Assembly: GCA_964650695.1 (NCBI GenBank)
Contig: CAZYVA010000020.1
Location: 1-22,619 of the forward strand
Direction: 5' to 3'
Origin: CAZYVA01 sp964650695
GTDB taxonomy: Bacteria > Bacillota > Clostridia > Lachnospirales > Lachnospiraceae
DNA length: 22,619 nt
In this document: positions 16,287-22,619 of the stretch, piece by piece
Position numbering within the stretch: the stretch's first letter is position 1
How the letters are laid out: the number at the start of each line of letters is the position of its first letter
Program-made: the position numbers and the translations under genes
Notes under the pieces: generated by a model
Databases searched by the model: none
What the model was told of the DNA's origin: nothing
Seen by the model: the letters and a program-made list of their open reading frames with translations, nothing else

Positions 16287-16313
16287 TTTTATGTGCCACT
16301 TTTATGCTTTTAT
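16251..16313 (+). repeat. Degenerate TTTTATG short repeat array
   Basis: TTTTATG at 16252, 16267, 16278, 16287 and 16300 and TTTTATC at 16308, joined by GC-containing spacers such as GGCGCCGC and GCGC. It lies in the divergent region between rny and coaBC. 16314..16411 holds nothing else I can assign apart from an isolated TTGACA at 16375. Confidence 0.7.
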
Positions 16314-16411
16314 CGCTGGAAGTCCTTACGTGAAATTGTCACCCCTTATCTCATGGTATAGAGAAAAGGAATGCTTGACAAATGTTTTGGAATTTTTTTG
16401 CGGATATTTCA

Positions 16412-16440
16412 TTGTTTTACAACGGAATTTCCCTTATAAT
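16412..16440 (+). promoter_or_regulatory. Probable promoter of coaBC
   Basis: TATAAT at 16435..16440 is a perfect -10. TTGTTT at 16412..16417 sits 17 bases upstream as a weak -35. Transcription would start near 16447, giving a leader of about 80 bases. Confidence 0.6.
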
Positions 16441-16458
16441 AATTGCAGAAGATATCAC

Positions 16459-16506
16459 GATGATACCAGGGGCAAACAGGCAAGCAAGCCGGTATCATCA
16501 GTTTTT
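16459..16506 (+). promoter_or_regulatory. Attenuator-like hairpin in the coaBC leader
   Basis: Perfect 9-bp stem GATGATACC/GGTATCATC (16459..16467 and 16491..16499) with a 23-base loop, followed by AG and five T. It lies between the predicted transcription start and the ribosome binding site, the position of a transcription attenuator. No known riboswitch class is recognised here. Confidence 0.5.
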
Positions 16507-16526
16507 GGTAAAGAAGGAAGAAATGA

Positions 16527-17741
16527 ATGCTGCGGGGAAAAACGGTACTTCTTGGGGTAAGCGGCGGGATTGCCGCGTATAAAAGCGCATCTTTAGCAAG
16601 CATGCTGGTGAAAGCCGGCGCGGATGTGCGTGTGCTGATGACCGAAAACGCGAAGCAATTCATCGCCCCGATGACGTTCGAAGCCCTGACGGGCCATAGA
16701 TGCATTTCCGATACCTTTGACCGGAATTTTGAATTCCAGGTGGAGCATGTTGCGCTGGCAAAGCTGGCGGACGTGGCGATCGTCGCGCCCGCTACGGCGG
16801 ACGTAGCGGCAAAGCTGGCGCATGGCTTAGCGGATGATATGCTGACGACGACCCTGCTCGCCTGCAAGGCGCCAAAAATCATCGTTCCGGCGATGAATAC
16901 GGCCATGTACGAGAACCCTGTGACACAAGACAACCTGGAGCTCCTGCGCCGCTACGGGATGGAAGTCGTCGGGCCTACATCGGGACATCTGGCATGCAGC
17001 GATACAGGGGTAGGAAAGATGCCAGAGCCGGACGTTCTGTTCCAGTACATTTGCAAGGCAGCGGTACAGCCGAAGGATATGGAAGGGCTGAAAGTACTGG
17101 TGACAGCAGGGCCAACGCAGGAAGCGATCGACCCGGTGCGATGCATCACGAACCACTCTTCAGGGAAGATGGGGTACAGCATAGCGAAAGCCTGCGCGAT
17201 GCGGGGGGCAGACGTGACCCTTGTATCCGGGCGCGTGGCGCTTGAGCCGCCATTGTTTGTAAAGACGGTACAGGTCTGCTCGGCAAAGGAAATGTTTGAA
17301 GCGGCAGCCGGACAAAGCGGCGGGATGGATATTGTGATCAAAGCGGCGGCTGTCGCGGATTACCGTCCGCGCCAGGCGGCCGCAGACAAGATCAAGAAAA
17401 CGGAAGGGCCGGCATCGATCGCACTGGAGCGCACGGAAGATATACTGGCTTACCTTGGGGAGCATAAAAAGGCCGGACAATTCCTCTGTGGGTTTTCCAT
17501 GGAGACGCGGGATCTGATTGCAAATTCCAGGAAGAAGCTGATAGAAAAGAACCTGGATCTGATTGTGGCAAACAACCTGAATACACAGGGGGCAGGGTTT
17601 GGGACGGACACAAACGTTGTCACACTGATCTCCAGGGACAGAGAGGAAGAATTGCCGCTTATGGGAAAAGACGCGGTGGCGGACTGTCTGCTGGACCGGA
17701 TACTGGCAATGCGGCGGACGCCTGGCAAGCAGCCGGAATAG
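16527..17741 (+). CDS. coaBC: Bifunctional phosphopantothenoylcysteine decarboxylase / phosphopantothenate-cysteine ligase
   Basis: CoaBC carries out two steps of coenzyme A synthesis. CoaB joins 4'-phosphopantothenate to cysteine with CTP, and CoaC decarboxylates the product to 4'-phosphopantetheine with FMN. The 404 residues cover both halves. The CoaC flavoprotein spans ~1-180, with GVSGGIAAYK at 10-19, catalytic His74 in VEHVALAKLADVAIVAPATA, the PAMN motif at 121-124 and the proton donor Cys157 in GHLACSDTGVGKM. CoaB spans ~185-400, with VTAGPTQEAIDPVR, NHSSGKMG, the KIKK motif at 288-291 and DLIVANNL. The ATG at 16527 has AAGGAAG six bases upstream; another ATG at 16523 is in a different frame. 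It is on the opposite strand to rny and has its own promoter and leader. All catalytic residues I can check are present. Confidence 0.97.
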   Translation: MLRGKTVLLGVSGGIAAYKSASLASMLVKAGADVRVLMTENAKQFIAPMTFEALTGHRCISDTFDRNFEFQVEHVALAKLADVAIVAPATADVAAKLAHGLADDMLTTTLLACKAPKIIVPAMNTAMYENPVTQDNLELLRRYGMEVVGPTSGHLACSDTGVGKMPEPDVLFQYICKAAVQPKDMEGLKVLVTAGPTQEAIDPVRCITNHSSGKMGYSIAKACAMRGADVTLVSGRVALEPPLFVKTVQVCSAKEMFEAAAGQSGGMDIVIKAAAVADYRPRQAAADKIKKTEGPASIALERTEDILAYLGEHKKAGQFLCGFSMETRDLIANSRKKLIEKNLDLIVANNLNTQGAGFGTDTNVVTLISRDREEELPLMGKDAVADCLLDRILAMRRTPGKQPE

Positions 17742-17790
17742 AAAGCGGGAAATCATGAATTTGACATGAAAAATCCATGGAAGGGGTCAA

Positions 17791-17811
17791 AGATATCGGA
17801 TCCTGATATCT
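17791..17811. promoter_or_regulatory. Perfect inverted repeat upstream of the Spo0A-domain gene
   Basis: AGATATC and GATATCT separated by GGATCCT, ending 23 bases before the start codon. A possible operator. It does not resemble the Spo0A box (TGTCGAA). Confidence 0.4.
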
Positions 17812-17834
17812 GTGAAGAGAGGGAGGAGTAAACC

Positions 17835-18278
17835 ATGGATCGAAAATATGTGGAAAAAGTATTGTTAAAAATGGGGGTGCCGGCAAAGATAAAAGGATTT
17901 CAATATATTGTAGATGCAGTGATTCTTCTGGATAAGGATGAGTGGCAAGAGCCAAAATATACGGCGCTTTACTATTCTATCGGCGAGATGAACCAATCCA
18001 CAGCATCTAGGATAGAACGGGCGATCCGCCACGCGTTTAAAATAGCAAGGAGCGGACGTGGCAACGATGAGGCGGTGGAACATTATATCGGGTTTACCCA
18101 TTGTGAAAATTCAAGTTCCCTTGCCAGCCTGCACAGGGTCATTAGGCAGGAGCAGGAGGAACAGTGCCAAAAAGAAAGGAGGTTCATAGAAGAGCGGCCG
18201 CTTCAGATCACGTTGAACCAGTTAAACCAAATTATTTATCAGGTGGTGGCATCTATCGTGCCGGATGCCATCTTATAG
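17835..18278 (+). CDS. Stand-alone Spo0A C-terminal DNA-binding domain protein
   Basis: A 147-residue protein that consists almost wholly of a Spo0A_C-type DNA-binding domain. Residues ~5-95 match the effector domain of the sporulation regulator Spo0A: LLKMGVPAKIKGFQYIVDAV at 10-29 and the recognition helix SRIERAIRHAFKIAR from residue 58. The Ser-Arg-x-Glu-Arg-Ala-Ile-Arg-His core is the same as in Spo0A. The receiver domain with the phosphorylated Asp is missing, and the gene starts cleanly at an ATG six bases after GGAGGAG, so it is not a truncated spo0A. A Gln/Glu-rich helix follows (~105-147). It starts 93 bases after coaBC with no terminator between, and ends before a strong terminator. 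It could bind Spo0A sites without phosphorylation and so mimic or compete with Spo0A; that is inference. Confidence 0.85.
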   Translation: MDRKYVEKVLLKMGVPAKIKGFQYIVDAVILLDKDEWQEPKYTALYYSIGEMNQSTASRIERAIRHAFKIARSGRGNDEAVEHYIGFTHCENSSSLASLHRVIRQEQEEQCQKERRFIEERPLQITLNQLNQIIYQVVASIVPDAIL

Positions 18279-18509
18279 GCCACTCATGATATTTTGCTTC
18301 TTTATATTTTCTTCCAGCAATAGATTCCTGGCAAAGCATTGAATAATCCACTTCAAAAGCAAAAGAAGATGATTCCAAAATGGATTTTTCCTGTATGTCA
18401 ATACATCATGATATTGGAGGCAAATAGGATTTGACTCCAACATCCATGGGTTTTTGGTGACGGTATTGATAGTGTCTTGAATTTTTGCCAGGATAAGGGG
18501 TATAAGGAG

Positions 18510-18547
18510 AGAGACTTCTTTTGATGGGTTTAAGGAAGTCTCTTTTT
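18510..18547 (+). terminator. Terminator downstream of the Spo0A-domain gene
   Basis: Stem AGAGACTTC/GAAGTCTCT (9 bp, perfect) with a 16-base loop, followed by TTTTT. It overlaps the 3' end of the convergent membrane-protein gene. 18279..18509 upstream of it is AT-rich and holds no gene I can support. Confidence 0.8.
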
Positions 18548-19168
18548 ACGTCCATAGAAAATGGAGGACGCCAAAAAAACCAGGTAAGCCCCCAGGGCAG
18601 TTGCAAAGATATAGGAAGCAATTGCAAAGCGGTTGCCGAATGCTTCCGCGATGTCCCGGAACACAAGCTGGTTCATTTTATATAGAGGGCTAATATAAAA
18701 CAGATTGATGACCCCGCAAGGGAAAAGGGCAATATTGAGCGCTGTAGCCGCCATACAGCAGAAGAGATAAATGGAAAGCGCGCCAAGATACTCCGCAAAG
18801 GTATGTTCCAAAAAAGGATGCCGGGAAGCTTTTATACCGATGATCACCAACAGGACATGCCAGAGATAGGAATGGGCAGTCAAAAGGGAAACCGGATAAT
18901 GCATCCCGCTGGTATCAAAAAAGGCAAAAAAACCTCCAATGAGGCCGAAGGTCATAAGGAAAGTCAGGAAAAAACGTCTCAGGGAATCCGTGCGGACAAA
19001 AGGAAGCAGCACGCATAAATACATAGGGATGCTGCATAATTGAAACGGGAAATACCACCATTGGTAATGTCCGTGATTCAATTGGAAAGTCAGGCAAAGC
19101 TGCTTCAATATCTCGCTGAAAACCATTCCCAGCCCACAGATAAAGAAAAAACGGTCTGTTTGTTTCAT
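18530..19168 (-). CDS. YwaF/TIGR02206-like integral membrane protein
   Basis: A 212-residue membrane protein with about six hydrophobic segments. The pattern fits the YwaF (TIGR02206) family of unknown function. It has an early helix with SEILKQLCL, then the conserved stretch WWYFPFQLCSIPMYLCVLLPF, a Gly-rich third helix (TFGLIGGFFAFF), and a later loop LTAHSYLWHVLLVIIGI with the family's buried His. The start is ATG at 19168 with GAGGTAG four bases upstream; no earlier start is available before an in-frame stop. It has its own promoter and ends in a hairpin convergent with the Spo0A-domain gene. The family assignment is by pattern only; function unknown. Confidence 0.6.
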   Translation of the reverse strand: MKQTDRFFFICGLGMVFSEILKQLCLTFQLNHGHYQWWYFPFQLCSIPMYLCVLLPFVRTDSLRRFFLTFLMTFGLIGGFFAFFDTSGMHYPVSLLTAHSYLWHVLLVIIGIKASRHPFLEHTFAEYLGALSIYLFCCMAATALNIALFPCGVINLFYISPLYKMNQLVFRDIAEAFGNRFAIASYIFATALGAYLVFLASSIFYGRKKRLP

Positions 19169-19238
19169 TGCTACCTCAAAAAAGAAAACCCATCATTGAT
19201 GATATCCTCAAATTGTCCAAACTACGGATCCGTTAAGC

Positions 19239-19267
19239 ATTGTACCACATCTGCACGGAAATGAAAA
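19239..19267 (-). promoter_or_regulatory. Promoter of the YwaF-like gene
   Basis: On the minus strand TTTTCA (19262..19267), 17-base spacer, TACAAT (19239..19244) preceded by TGTGG. A good -10 with a fair -35. Confidence 0.55.
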
Positions 19268-19277
19268 CCATCACCTC

Positions 19278-19306
19278 TTGACGGATCGTCCGCATTATGC
19301 TATGCT
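19278..19306 (+). promoter_or_regulatory. Promoter of the Rpn-family gene
   Basis: TTGACG (19278..19283), 17-base spacer, TATGCT (19301..19306). It is divergent from and only 11 bases away from the YwaF-like promoter, so one regulator could affect both. 19307..19471 is a leader of about 160 bases with no gene seen. Confidence 0.55.
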
Positions 19307-19471
19307 CCTAAGGAAAGCAAGTTCAATATCATTTCCATTACGTATCTCGCGTTCTGTATTGTCTTTGAATCCTGCTTTTCAATCCTGAATCCATTTCACT
19401 ATAAGCGGGGAAAGGCACTGCAGCCCGCCGGAGGCGTGCTTGCCCCTTTTTCAGCAGGGAGGGCTTCGCCT

Positions 19472-20380
19472 ATGGCTGGAAAGACGGTTTACCGTAACTA
19501 TAAAGACAATGTTTTCTGCCTCCTCTTCCGGGAGAAAGCACCATTGCTGGAGGTCTATAACGCGATAAACGGAACGGAATATAAAAGCACGGACGGCCTG
19601 ACGGTGGCCACCTTGCCCAACACCATCTGCATCCAGTACCGGAATGATGCGGCCTATACTTTCAACAGCGACCTGTCCCTGTATGAGCAGCAGTCCACGG
19701 ACAACCCGAATATCCCACTGAGGGCGCTGCACTACATTTCCGAAGAATACCGCCGGATCATCCCGGCCAGGCATCTGTACCGCAGGACCGGGATCACAAT
19801 ACCCGTCCCGCATTTCATTGTTTTCTATAACGGCGCCGGGGAGCAGCCAGAGGCGAAAGTCTATAAGCTGTCCGATTTGTTTGAGAAGCAGACGGGCGAA
19901 CCGGAGCTGGAAGTAAAGGTCACGGTCCTGAACATCAATGAAGGGAAGAACGCAAAACTCCTGTCAAAATGCAAGGCGCTCCGGGGCTACATGGCGTTCG
20001 TCCGCAAAGTACGGGAAAACAAAAAAAACATGGATACGGAGGCGGCGGTCAGGGCCGCCGTGGAAGCCTGCATCCAGGAAGGCATCTTAGCCAGCTTTTT
20101 CCGAAAGCATAAAGAGGAGGTTATTGACGTGGGGATTTTTGAATTCGACGAGGAATTATATAAAGAAGCGATGTTCGAGGATGGCGTGGTGGTCGGTCGC
20201 AAAGAGGGCCACAAAGAGGGTCGCAAAGAGGGCAGAACGGAGGAGCGCAACACATTCGCAAAGCTCTCTTCCATACTGATTTCTGAAAAAAAGCAGGATG
20301 ATTTAATCAGGGCTGCCACAGATAACGTCTTTTACGAACAGCTCTTGTCTGAGTATGGTTTTTCCAGCCAACTGAAATAG
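19472..20380 (+). CDS. Rpn family recombination-promoting nuclease / PD-(D/E)XK transposase-like protein
   Basis: A 302-residue protein of the Rpn/PDDEXK group. Members carry a PD-(D/E)XK nuclease fold; E. coli RpnA is a DNA endonuclease that stimulates recombination, and others have been tied to phage defence. The N-terminal AGKTVYRNYKDNVFCLLFRE is the family's 'D.vFk.lF.' block. The nuclease core has the Asp and Glu-x-Gln of SDLSLYEQQSTDNPNIPLR, then the conserved LHYISEEYRRII. Near the C-terminus (~258-275) is the Gly-Arg-Lys-Glu-Gly repeat (VGRKEGHKEGRKEGRTEERN) seen in many clostridial members. The ATG at 19472 is preferred, eight bases after GGGAGGG. A GTG at 19436 would add 12 residues but has GGAGG only one base before it. 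Such genes are often multicopy, and a fragment of a second copy lies at 22236..22289. Confidence 0.85.
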   Translation: MAGKTVYRNYKDNVFCLLFREKAPLLEVYNAINGTEYKSTDGLTVATLPNTICIQYRNDAAYTFNSDLSLYEQQSTDNPNIPLRALHYISEEYRRIIPARHLYRRTGITIPVPHFIVFYNGAGEQPEAKVYKLSDLFEKQTGEPELEVKVTVLNINEGKNAKLLSKCKALRGYMAFVRKVRENKKNMDTEAAVRAAVEACIQEGILASFFRKHKEEVIDVGIFEFDEELYKEAMFEDGVVVGRKEGHKEGRKEGRTEERNTFAKLSSILISEKKQDDLIRAATDNVFYEQLLSEYGFSSQLK

Positions 20381-20548
20381 GGCCGCCGCAGCCCGGCAAG
20401 AACAAATGAAAACGTGCAAGGAACCGGCTGATCAAGGCTGTGTACCCTGACAATTCGCCTGGACATGGCAGCTATGCAGCCAACATCCATATGGCTTACG
20501 CACGCACAATAGCATTTGCACCAAATAAACAAAACGGAACCTTGGCTT

Positions 20549-21178
20549 ATGTGGAAGAAAGAAGCAGCCGGGAAAGCAAAAAAGCTTTTCCGCAAATACA
20601 GGTTTTATATAGTGGCATTTATGATCGCATTCGCGGCCCCGAAAGCCATATTCTCGACGATCCTATGCCAGAGCCATATCCTGTCCGGCAGCATGGAGCC
20701 ACTGATACAGGAAGGGGACATACTGATCAGCCGGAGGTCTGCAGGCCGCATCGGGAGGTACAATGTGATCTCGTTCCATTTTGAAGAAGACGGTGTAAAA
20801 ACCATCTACATCAAACGTGTCATCGGCCTGCCGGGGGAAACCGTTGCGGTAAAGGAAGGCGCGGTGTATGTGGACGGGGAAGCGCTTGAGATGCCATATA
20901 TCCCGGACTGGGGCGACACAGACGGGGATGGGGTGTTTAAGGTTCCGGAAGGGCATTATTTCGTGCTGGGGGATAACAGGGACGACTCTTATGATTCAAG
21001 GTACTGGGATGACCCGTTTGTGGGCAAAGATGACATTATCTCCATAGATCCATACCTCCGCATATGGCCAATCAGCCAGGCCGGGTTTGTGGACCTGGAA
21101 CCCGCAGCGCCTACAGACGGGACAGCCAACAGGACGGTGGACAACTCTGCCATCCCGCAAATGGGAACAAGCACGTAA
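20549..21178 (+). CDS. lepB: Type I signal peptidase
   Basis: Signal peptidase I cleaves signal peptides from exported proteins at the outer face of the membrane. The 210-residue protein has one N-terminal membrane anchor (~18-40). Box B is SHILSGSMEP with nucleophile Ser48. The catalytic Lys89 lies in YIKRVIGLPGETV. Box E is FVLGDNRDDSYDSRYWDDPF. The ending (~180-210, Pro/Thr/Ala-rich, EPAAPTDGTANR) extends past the usual SipS end and is unexplained. The start is not certain: ATG at 20549 has no good ribosome binding site, and the only in-frame alternative is a TTG at 20516. It lies 34 bases before the BIG2 protein gene, so a joint transcript is likely, and it may serve that protein. A housekeeping lepB elsewhere cannot be excluded. 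Confidence 0.93.
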   Translation: MWKKEAAGKAKKLFRKYRFYIVAFMIAFAAPKAIFSTILCQSHILSGSMEPLIQEGDILISRRSAGRIGRYNVISFHFEEDGVKTIYIKRVIGLPGETVAVKEGAVYVDGEALEMPYIPDWGDTDGDGVFKVPEGHYFVLGDNRDDSYDSRYWDDPFVGKDDIISIDPYLRIWPISQAGFVDLEPAAPTDGTANRTVDNSAIPQMGTST

Positions 21179-21212
21179 CAAAGATATGGTTTCCAAACAG
21201 GAGGTATAGACG

Positions 21213-22217
21213 ATGGGAAAGAAGCTGAAACAGAAAGTAAAAAAAATTCTACAGACGTTCACTGTAGTTATATTTATCGTCTCATTGGCAGCGGCAAGCC
21301 TGTACACCACCGGAAACAGCACGGAAGCGGCGGGGAAGAAAGCGGTCAAAAGCGTGTCGATCAAAGTAAACGGTGTTAAGAAAAACAAACAGGCCATCAC
21401 GGTCAAGAAAGGCAAGTCGCTGAAGCTTACCGCCAGCATCCGCCCGGCGAAAGCCAAGAAATCCGTATCATGGAAGTCCAGCAATTCGTCTGTCGCGTCT
21501 GTGAAAGGCGGCAAGGTGTCAGCGAAAAAGGCCGGGACAGCCAGGATCACCGTTAAGGTGAAAGGCAAGAATGGGAAGGTAAAGAGGGCGTGGGTGAAAA
21601 TAAAGGTGTCCAGCAGCACAAGCAATCCGCCATCGTCTTGTTCACACAAGAAATGGACGGTATATACAAAGACATACCAGGCTCTGCAAAAAGAGGTTTA
21701 TCGTTGCAATGGCTGCGGATACCCGTTGTATACAATCAACAGTGATTGGACGATCACATTTCTTCCGGATCTGTATGTTCATCCTGCCAAGGAAACAGCG
21801 GACGTCACATGTACAGGCGGAGGTTATCACAATGGTGTCTATGAAGCGGGTTACTGCGATTTATGCGGGGAACTAGTTGTAAGGGTAAGCTGCGCTTTCC
21901 ATCATGATCCTAACGCAAATTGTAACACAGACCGAACATTGGGCGCCTACGAAAAAGTAGAGACATCTACGACGGGAGCGTGCTTGAATTATTTCAAATC
22001 CTGCAAGTGTGGGAGCAATATCTGTATGCAGGGATCCGAAAGCGTTAAATTGGATGGATACGGCAGCACAGAGGGGAAATGTCTGGTTGATGTGAAATAC
22101 ACTTGCCAGGGATGTGGGTTTACCACGAAAAGCTATAATGTGTACGAAGCAATGATTCCATCAGGCGTCAGACATGAAGATTATGTATGGGCAGGGGAGA
22201 TGCCAACACCTTGGTAA
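21213..22217 (+). CDS. Secreted BIG2-domain protein with Cys-rich zinc-ribbon-like C-terminus
   Basis: A 334-residue exported protein of unknown function. A signal peptide covers residues 1-~39: MGKKLKQKVKK, a hydrophobic run IVSLAAASLY and a likely cleavage near TEA-AG. A very basic BIG2 domain follows at ~42-130 (VKSVSIKVNGVKKNKQAIT; SWKSSNSSVASV; GTARITVKVKG), and then a Ser/Pro linker. The rest (~140-334) holds paired cysteines: CSH, CNGC, CDLC, CKCG, CQGC. Their spacing is that of a chain of small zinc ribbons or disulfide knuckles, which is unusual outside the cell. AGGAGGT lies seven bases before the ATG. It has no wall-sorting signal or membrane end, so release or wall binding through the basic domain is likely. 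It is coupled to lepB and followed by a terminator after a short Rpn remnant. Confidence 0.88.
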   Translation: MGKKLKQKVKKILQTFTVVIFIVSLAAASLYTTGNSTEAAGKKAVKSVSIKVNGVKKNKQAITVKKGKSLKLTASIRPAKAKKSVSWKSSNSSVASVKGGKVSAKKAGTARITVKVKGKNGKVKRAWVKIKVSSSTSNPPSSCSHKKWTVYTKTYQALQKEVYRCNGCGYPLYTINSDWTITFLPDLYVHPAKETADVTCTGGGYHNGVYEAGYCDLCGELVVRVSCAFHHDPNANCNTDRTLGAYEKVETSTTGACLNYFKSCKCGSNICMQGSESVKLDGYGSTEGKCLVDVKYTCQGCGFTTKSYNVYEAMIPSGVRHEDYVWAGEMPTPW

Positions 22218-22235
22218 AAAACGAATAAACCCGAT

Positions 22236-22289
22236 AGAAAGCGCCATTGCTGGAGTGTATAAGCTGTCCGTTGTTTGAGAAGCAAACGG
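22236..22289 (+). pseudogene. Internally deleted remnant of a second Rpn-family gene
   Basis: AGAAAGCGCCATTGCTGGAG (22236..22255) matches 19533..19552 of the intact Rpn gene with one mismatch. TATAAGCTGTCCG then TTGTTTGAGAAGCA (22257..22284) matches 19862..19890 with a 2-base deletion, and ACGG follows in both. The two parts lie about 310 bases apart in the intact gene, each next to the sequence GTCTATAA. The remnant is joined at that microhomology, so it looks like the scar of a deletion. Confidence 0.75.
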
Positions 22290-22299
22290 CCACAATTAT

Positions 22300-22329
22300 G
22301 GGGCATCTGCCACCGGCAGATGCCCCTTT
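22300..22329 (+). terminator. Rho-independent terminator after the lepB-BIG2 genes
   Basis: Perfect 12-bp stem GGGGCATCTGCC/GGCAGATGCCCC with a 3-base loop (ACC), followed by TTTCT. A very stable hairpin that can also stop transcription coming from the right-hand gene on the other strand. Confidence 0.9.
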
Positions 22330-22371
22330 CTACGTCCAATATTGCCACAGCCCATCGCGGGTCCCGGAAAT

Positions 22372-22619
22372 CTACCTTCTCCTCTTCCTCACGATCCCAA
22401 TCACGATCCCCAGGCTGACAGCGAGGCCGATGATCCACGGAAGCAGTGCGGCCACATCGCCTGTCTGGATCGCTGACGCAAGCGTCCCGGCCACGTTGCC
22501 GCTGCTGTTGCCATCCGACGACCCTGAACCGCTGCTGCCGTCGGAACTGCCATCCGAACTGTCATCTGTTGCCAAATCGTCATCCGTAGCAGCATTTTGC
22601 GTGTAGGTCGTGGTTCCGT
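22372..22619 (-). CDS. C-terminal end of a wall-anchored surface protein (N-terminus beyond the right edge)
   Basis: Only the last ~81 codons are present; the frame is open to the window edge. It starts TTTYTQNAATDDD and goes on as a Ser/Gly/Asp linker (DGSSDGSSGSGSSDG). It then has AIQTGD, a 20-residue hydrophobic helix (LLPWIIGLAVSLGIVIGIV) and the ending RKRRR with a TAG stop at 22372. This is the plan of a sortase sorting signal of the clostridial xxTGD type, with IQTGD in place of LPxTG. The body of the protein cannot be judged. It converges on the lepB-BIG2 genes. Confidence 0.75.
   Translation of the reverse strand, partial: GTTTYTQNAATDDDLATDDSSDGSSDGSSGSGSSDGNSSGNVAGTLASAIQTGDVAALLPWIIGLAVSLGIVIGIVRKRRR

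Noticed and set aside
16375..16408. TTGACA at 16375 as the coaBC -35
   Set aside because: The nearest -10-like sequence (GATATT) is 22 bases away; the TATAAT at 16435 is too far.
17761..17789. Perfect TTGACA upstream of the Spo0A-domain gene as a promoter
   Set aside because: No acceptable -10 lies 16 to 19 bases downstream (GGGTCA or similar).
18279..18509. Possible small gene or interspersed repeat between the Spo0A-domain gene and its terminator
   Set aside because: The open frame on the minus strand (18406..18666) has no ribosome binding site and overlaps the YwaF-like gene; nothing supports a coding or mobile origin beyond a repeated CATGATATT.
20440..20784. Plus-strand open frame overlapping the lepB start
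   Set aside because: It is out of frame with lepB, has no recognisable motif, and lepB's catalytic boxes fix the real frame.
1..22619. tRNA, rRNA or prophage genes
   Set aside because: None could be recognised by eye on either strand.

Overview
The window reads like a chromosomal segment of a Gram-positive, spore-forming Clostridia, most likely a Lachnospiraceae-type gut anaerobe. The reasons are moderate GC with GGAGG-type ribosome binding sites and frequent GTG/TTG starts, the order rimP-nusA-ylxR-ylxQ-infB, RNase Y, sporulation-type proteins (SpoVB-like, SpoIIM-like, a Spo0A C-terminal-domain protein), and secreted BIG2/FN3 proteins. Two 100-N scaffold gaps (3677..3776 and 16132..16231) show it is a draft assembly. 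The taxonomic call is inference from gene content only.

Layout. 1..5544 (- strand): the translation/transcription operon rimP, nusA, ylxR, ylxQ, infB, with a clear promoter and a hairpin leader ahead of rimP. infB runs off the left edge, and its outermost ~700 bases have a different codon preference. 5553..11416 (- strand): three exported proteins in a row. They are a Glu/Tyr-tailed acidic lipoprotein and two paralogous BIG/FN3/propeller-like proteins, the last of which carries a 130-residue Lys/Tyr hexad-repeat tail. 11649..13013 (+): a SpoVB-like flippase, convergent with a SpoIIM-like membrane protein (13069..13605, -) across a perfect 13-bp hairpin. 13751..16005 (-): a NUDIX ADP-ribose pyrophosphatase and RNase Y. 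16412..18547 (+): coaBC with its promoter and an attenuator-like leader hairpin, then a stand-alone Spo0A DNA-binding-domain protein. 18530..19168 (-): a YwaF-like membrane protein. 19278..22329 (+): an Rpn/PD-(D/E)XK family protein, a type I signal peptidase, a secreted BIG2 protein with a Cys-rich zinc-ribbon-like C-terminus, and a deleted remnant of a second Rpn gene before a strong terminator. 22372..22619 (-): the C-terminal end of a wall-anchored surface protein that continues outside the window.

How it fits together. The left operon is housekeeping. The parts most likely to hold undescribed biology are the exported gene trio, where a polycationic Lys/Tyr tail is encoded next to a polyanionic Glu/Tyr tail, and the lepB-BIG2 pair bracketed by an Rpn gene and an Rpn fragment. 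Several oddities are assembly effects and are flagged as such: the apparent nusA frame change across its gap, and the 55-bp direct repeat flanking the second gap.
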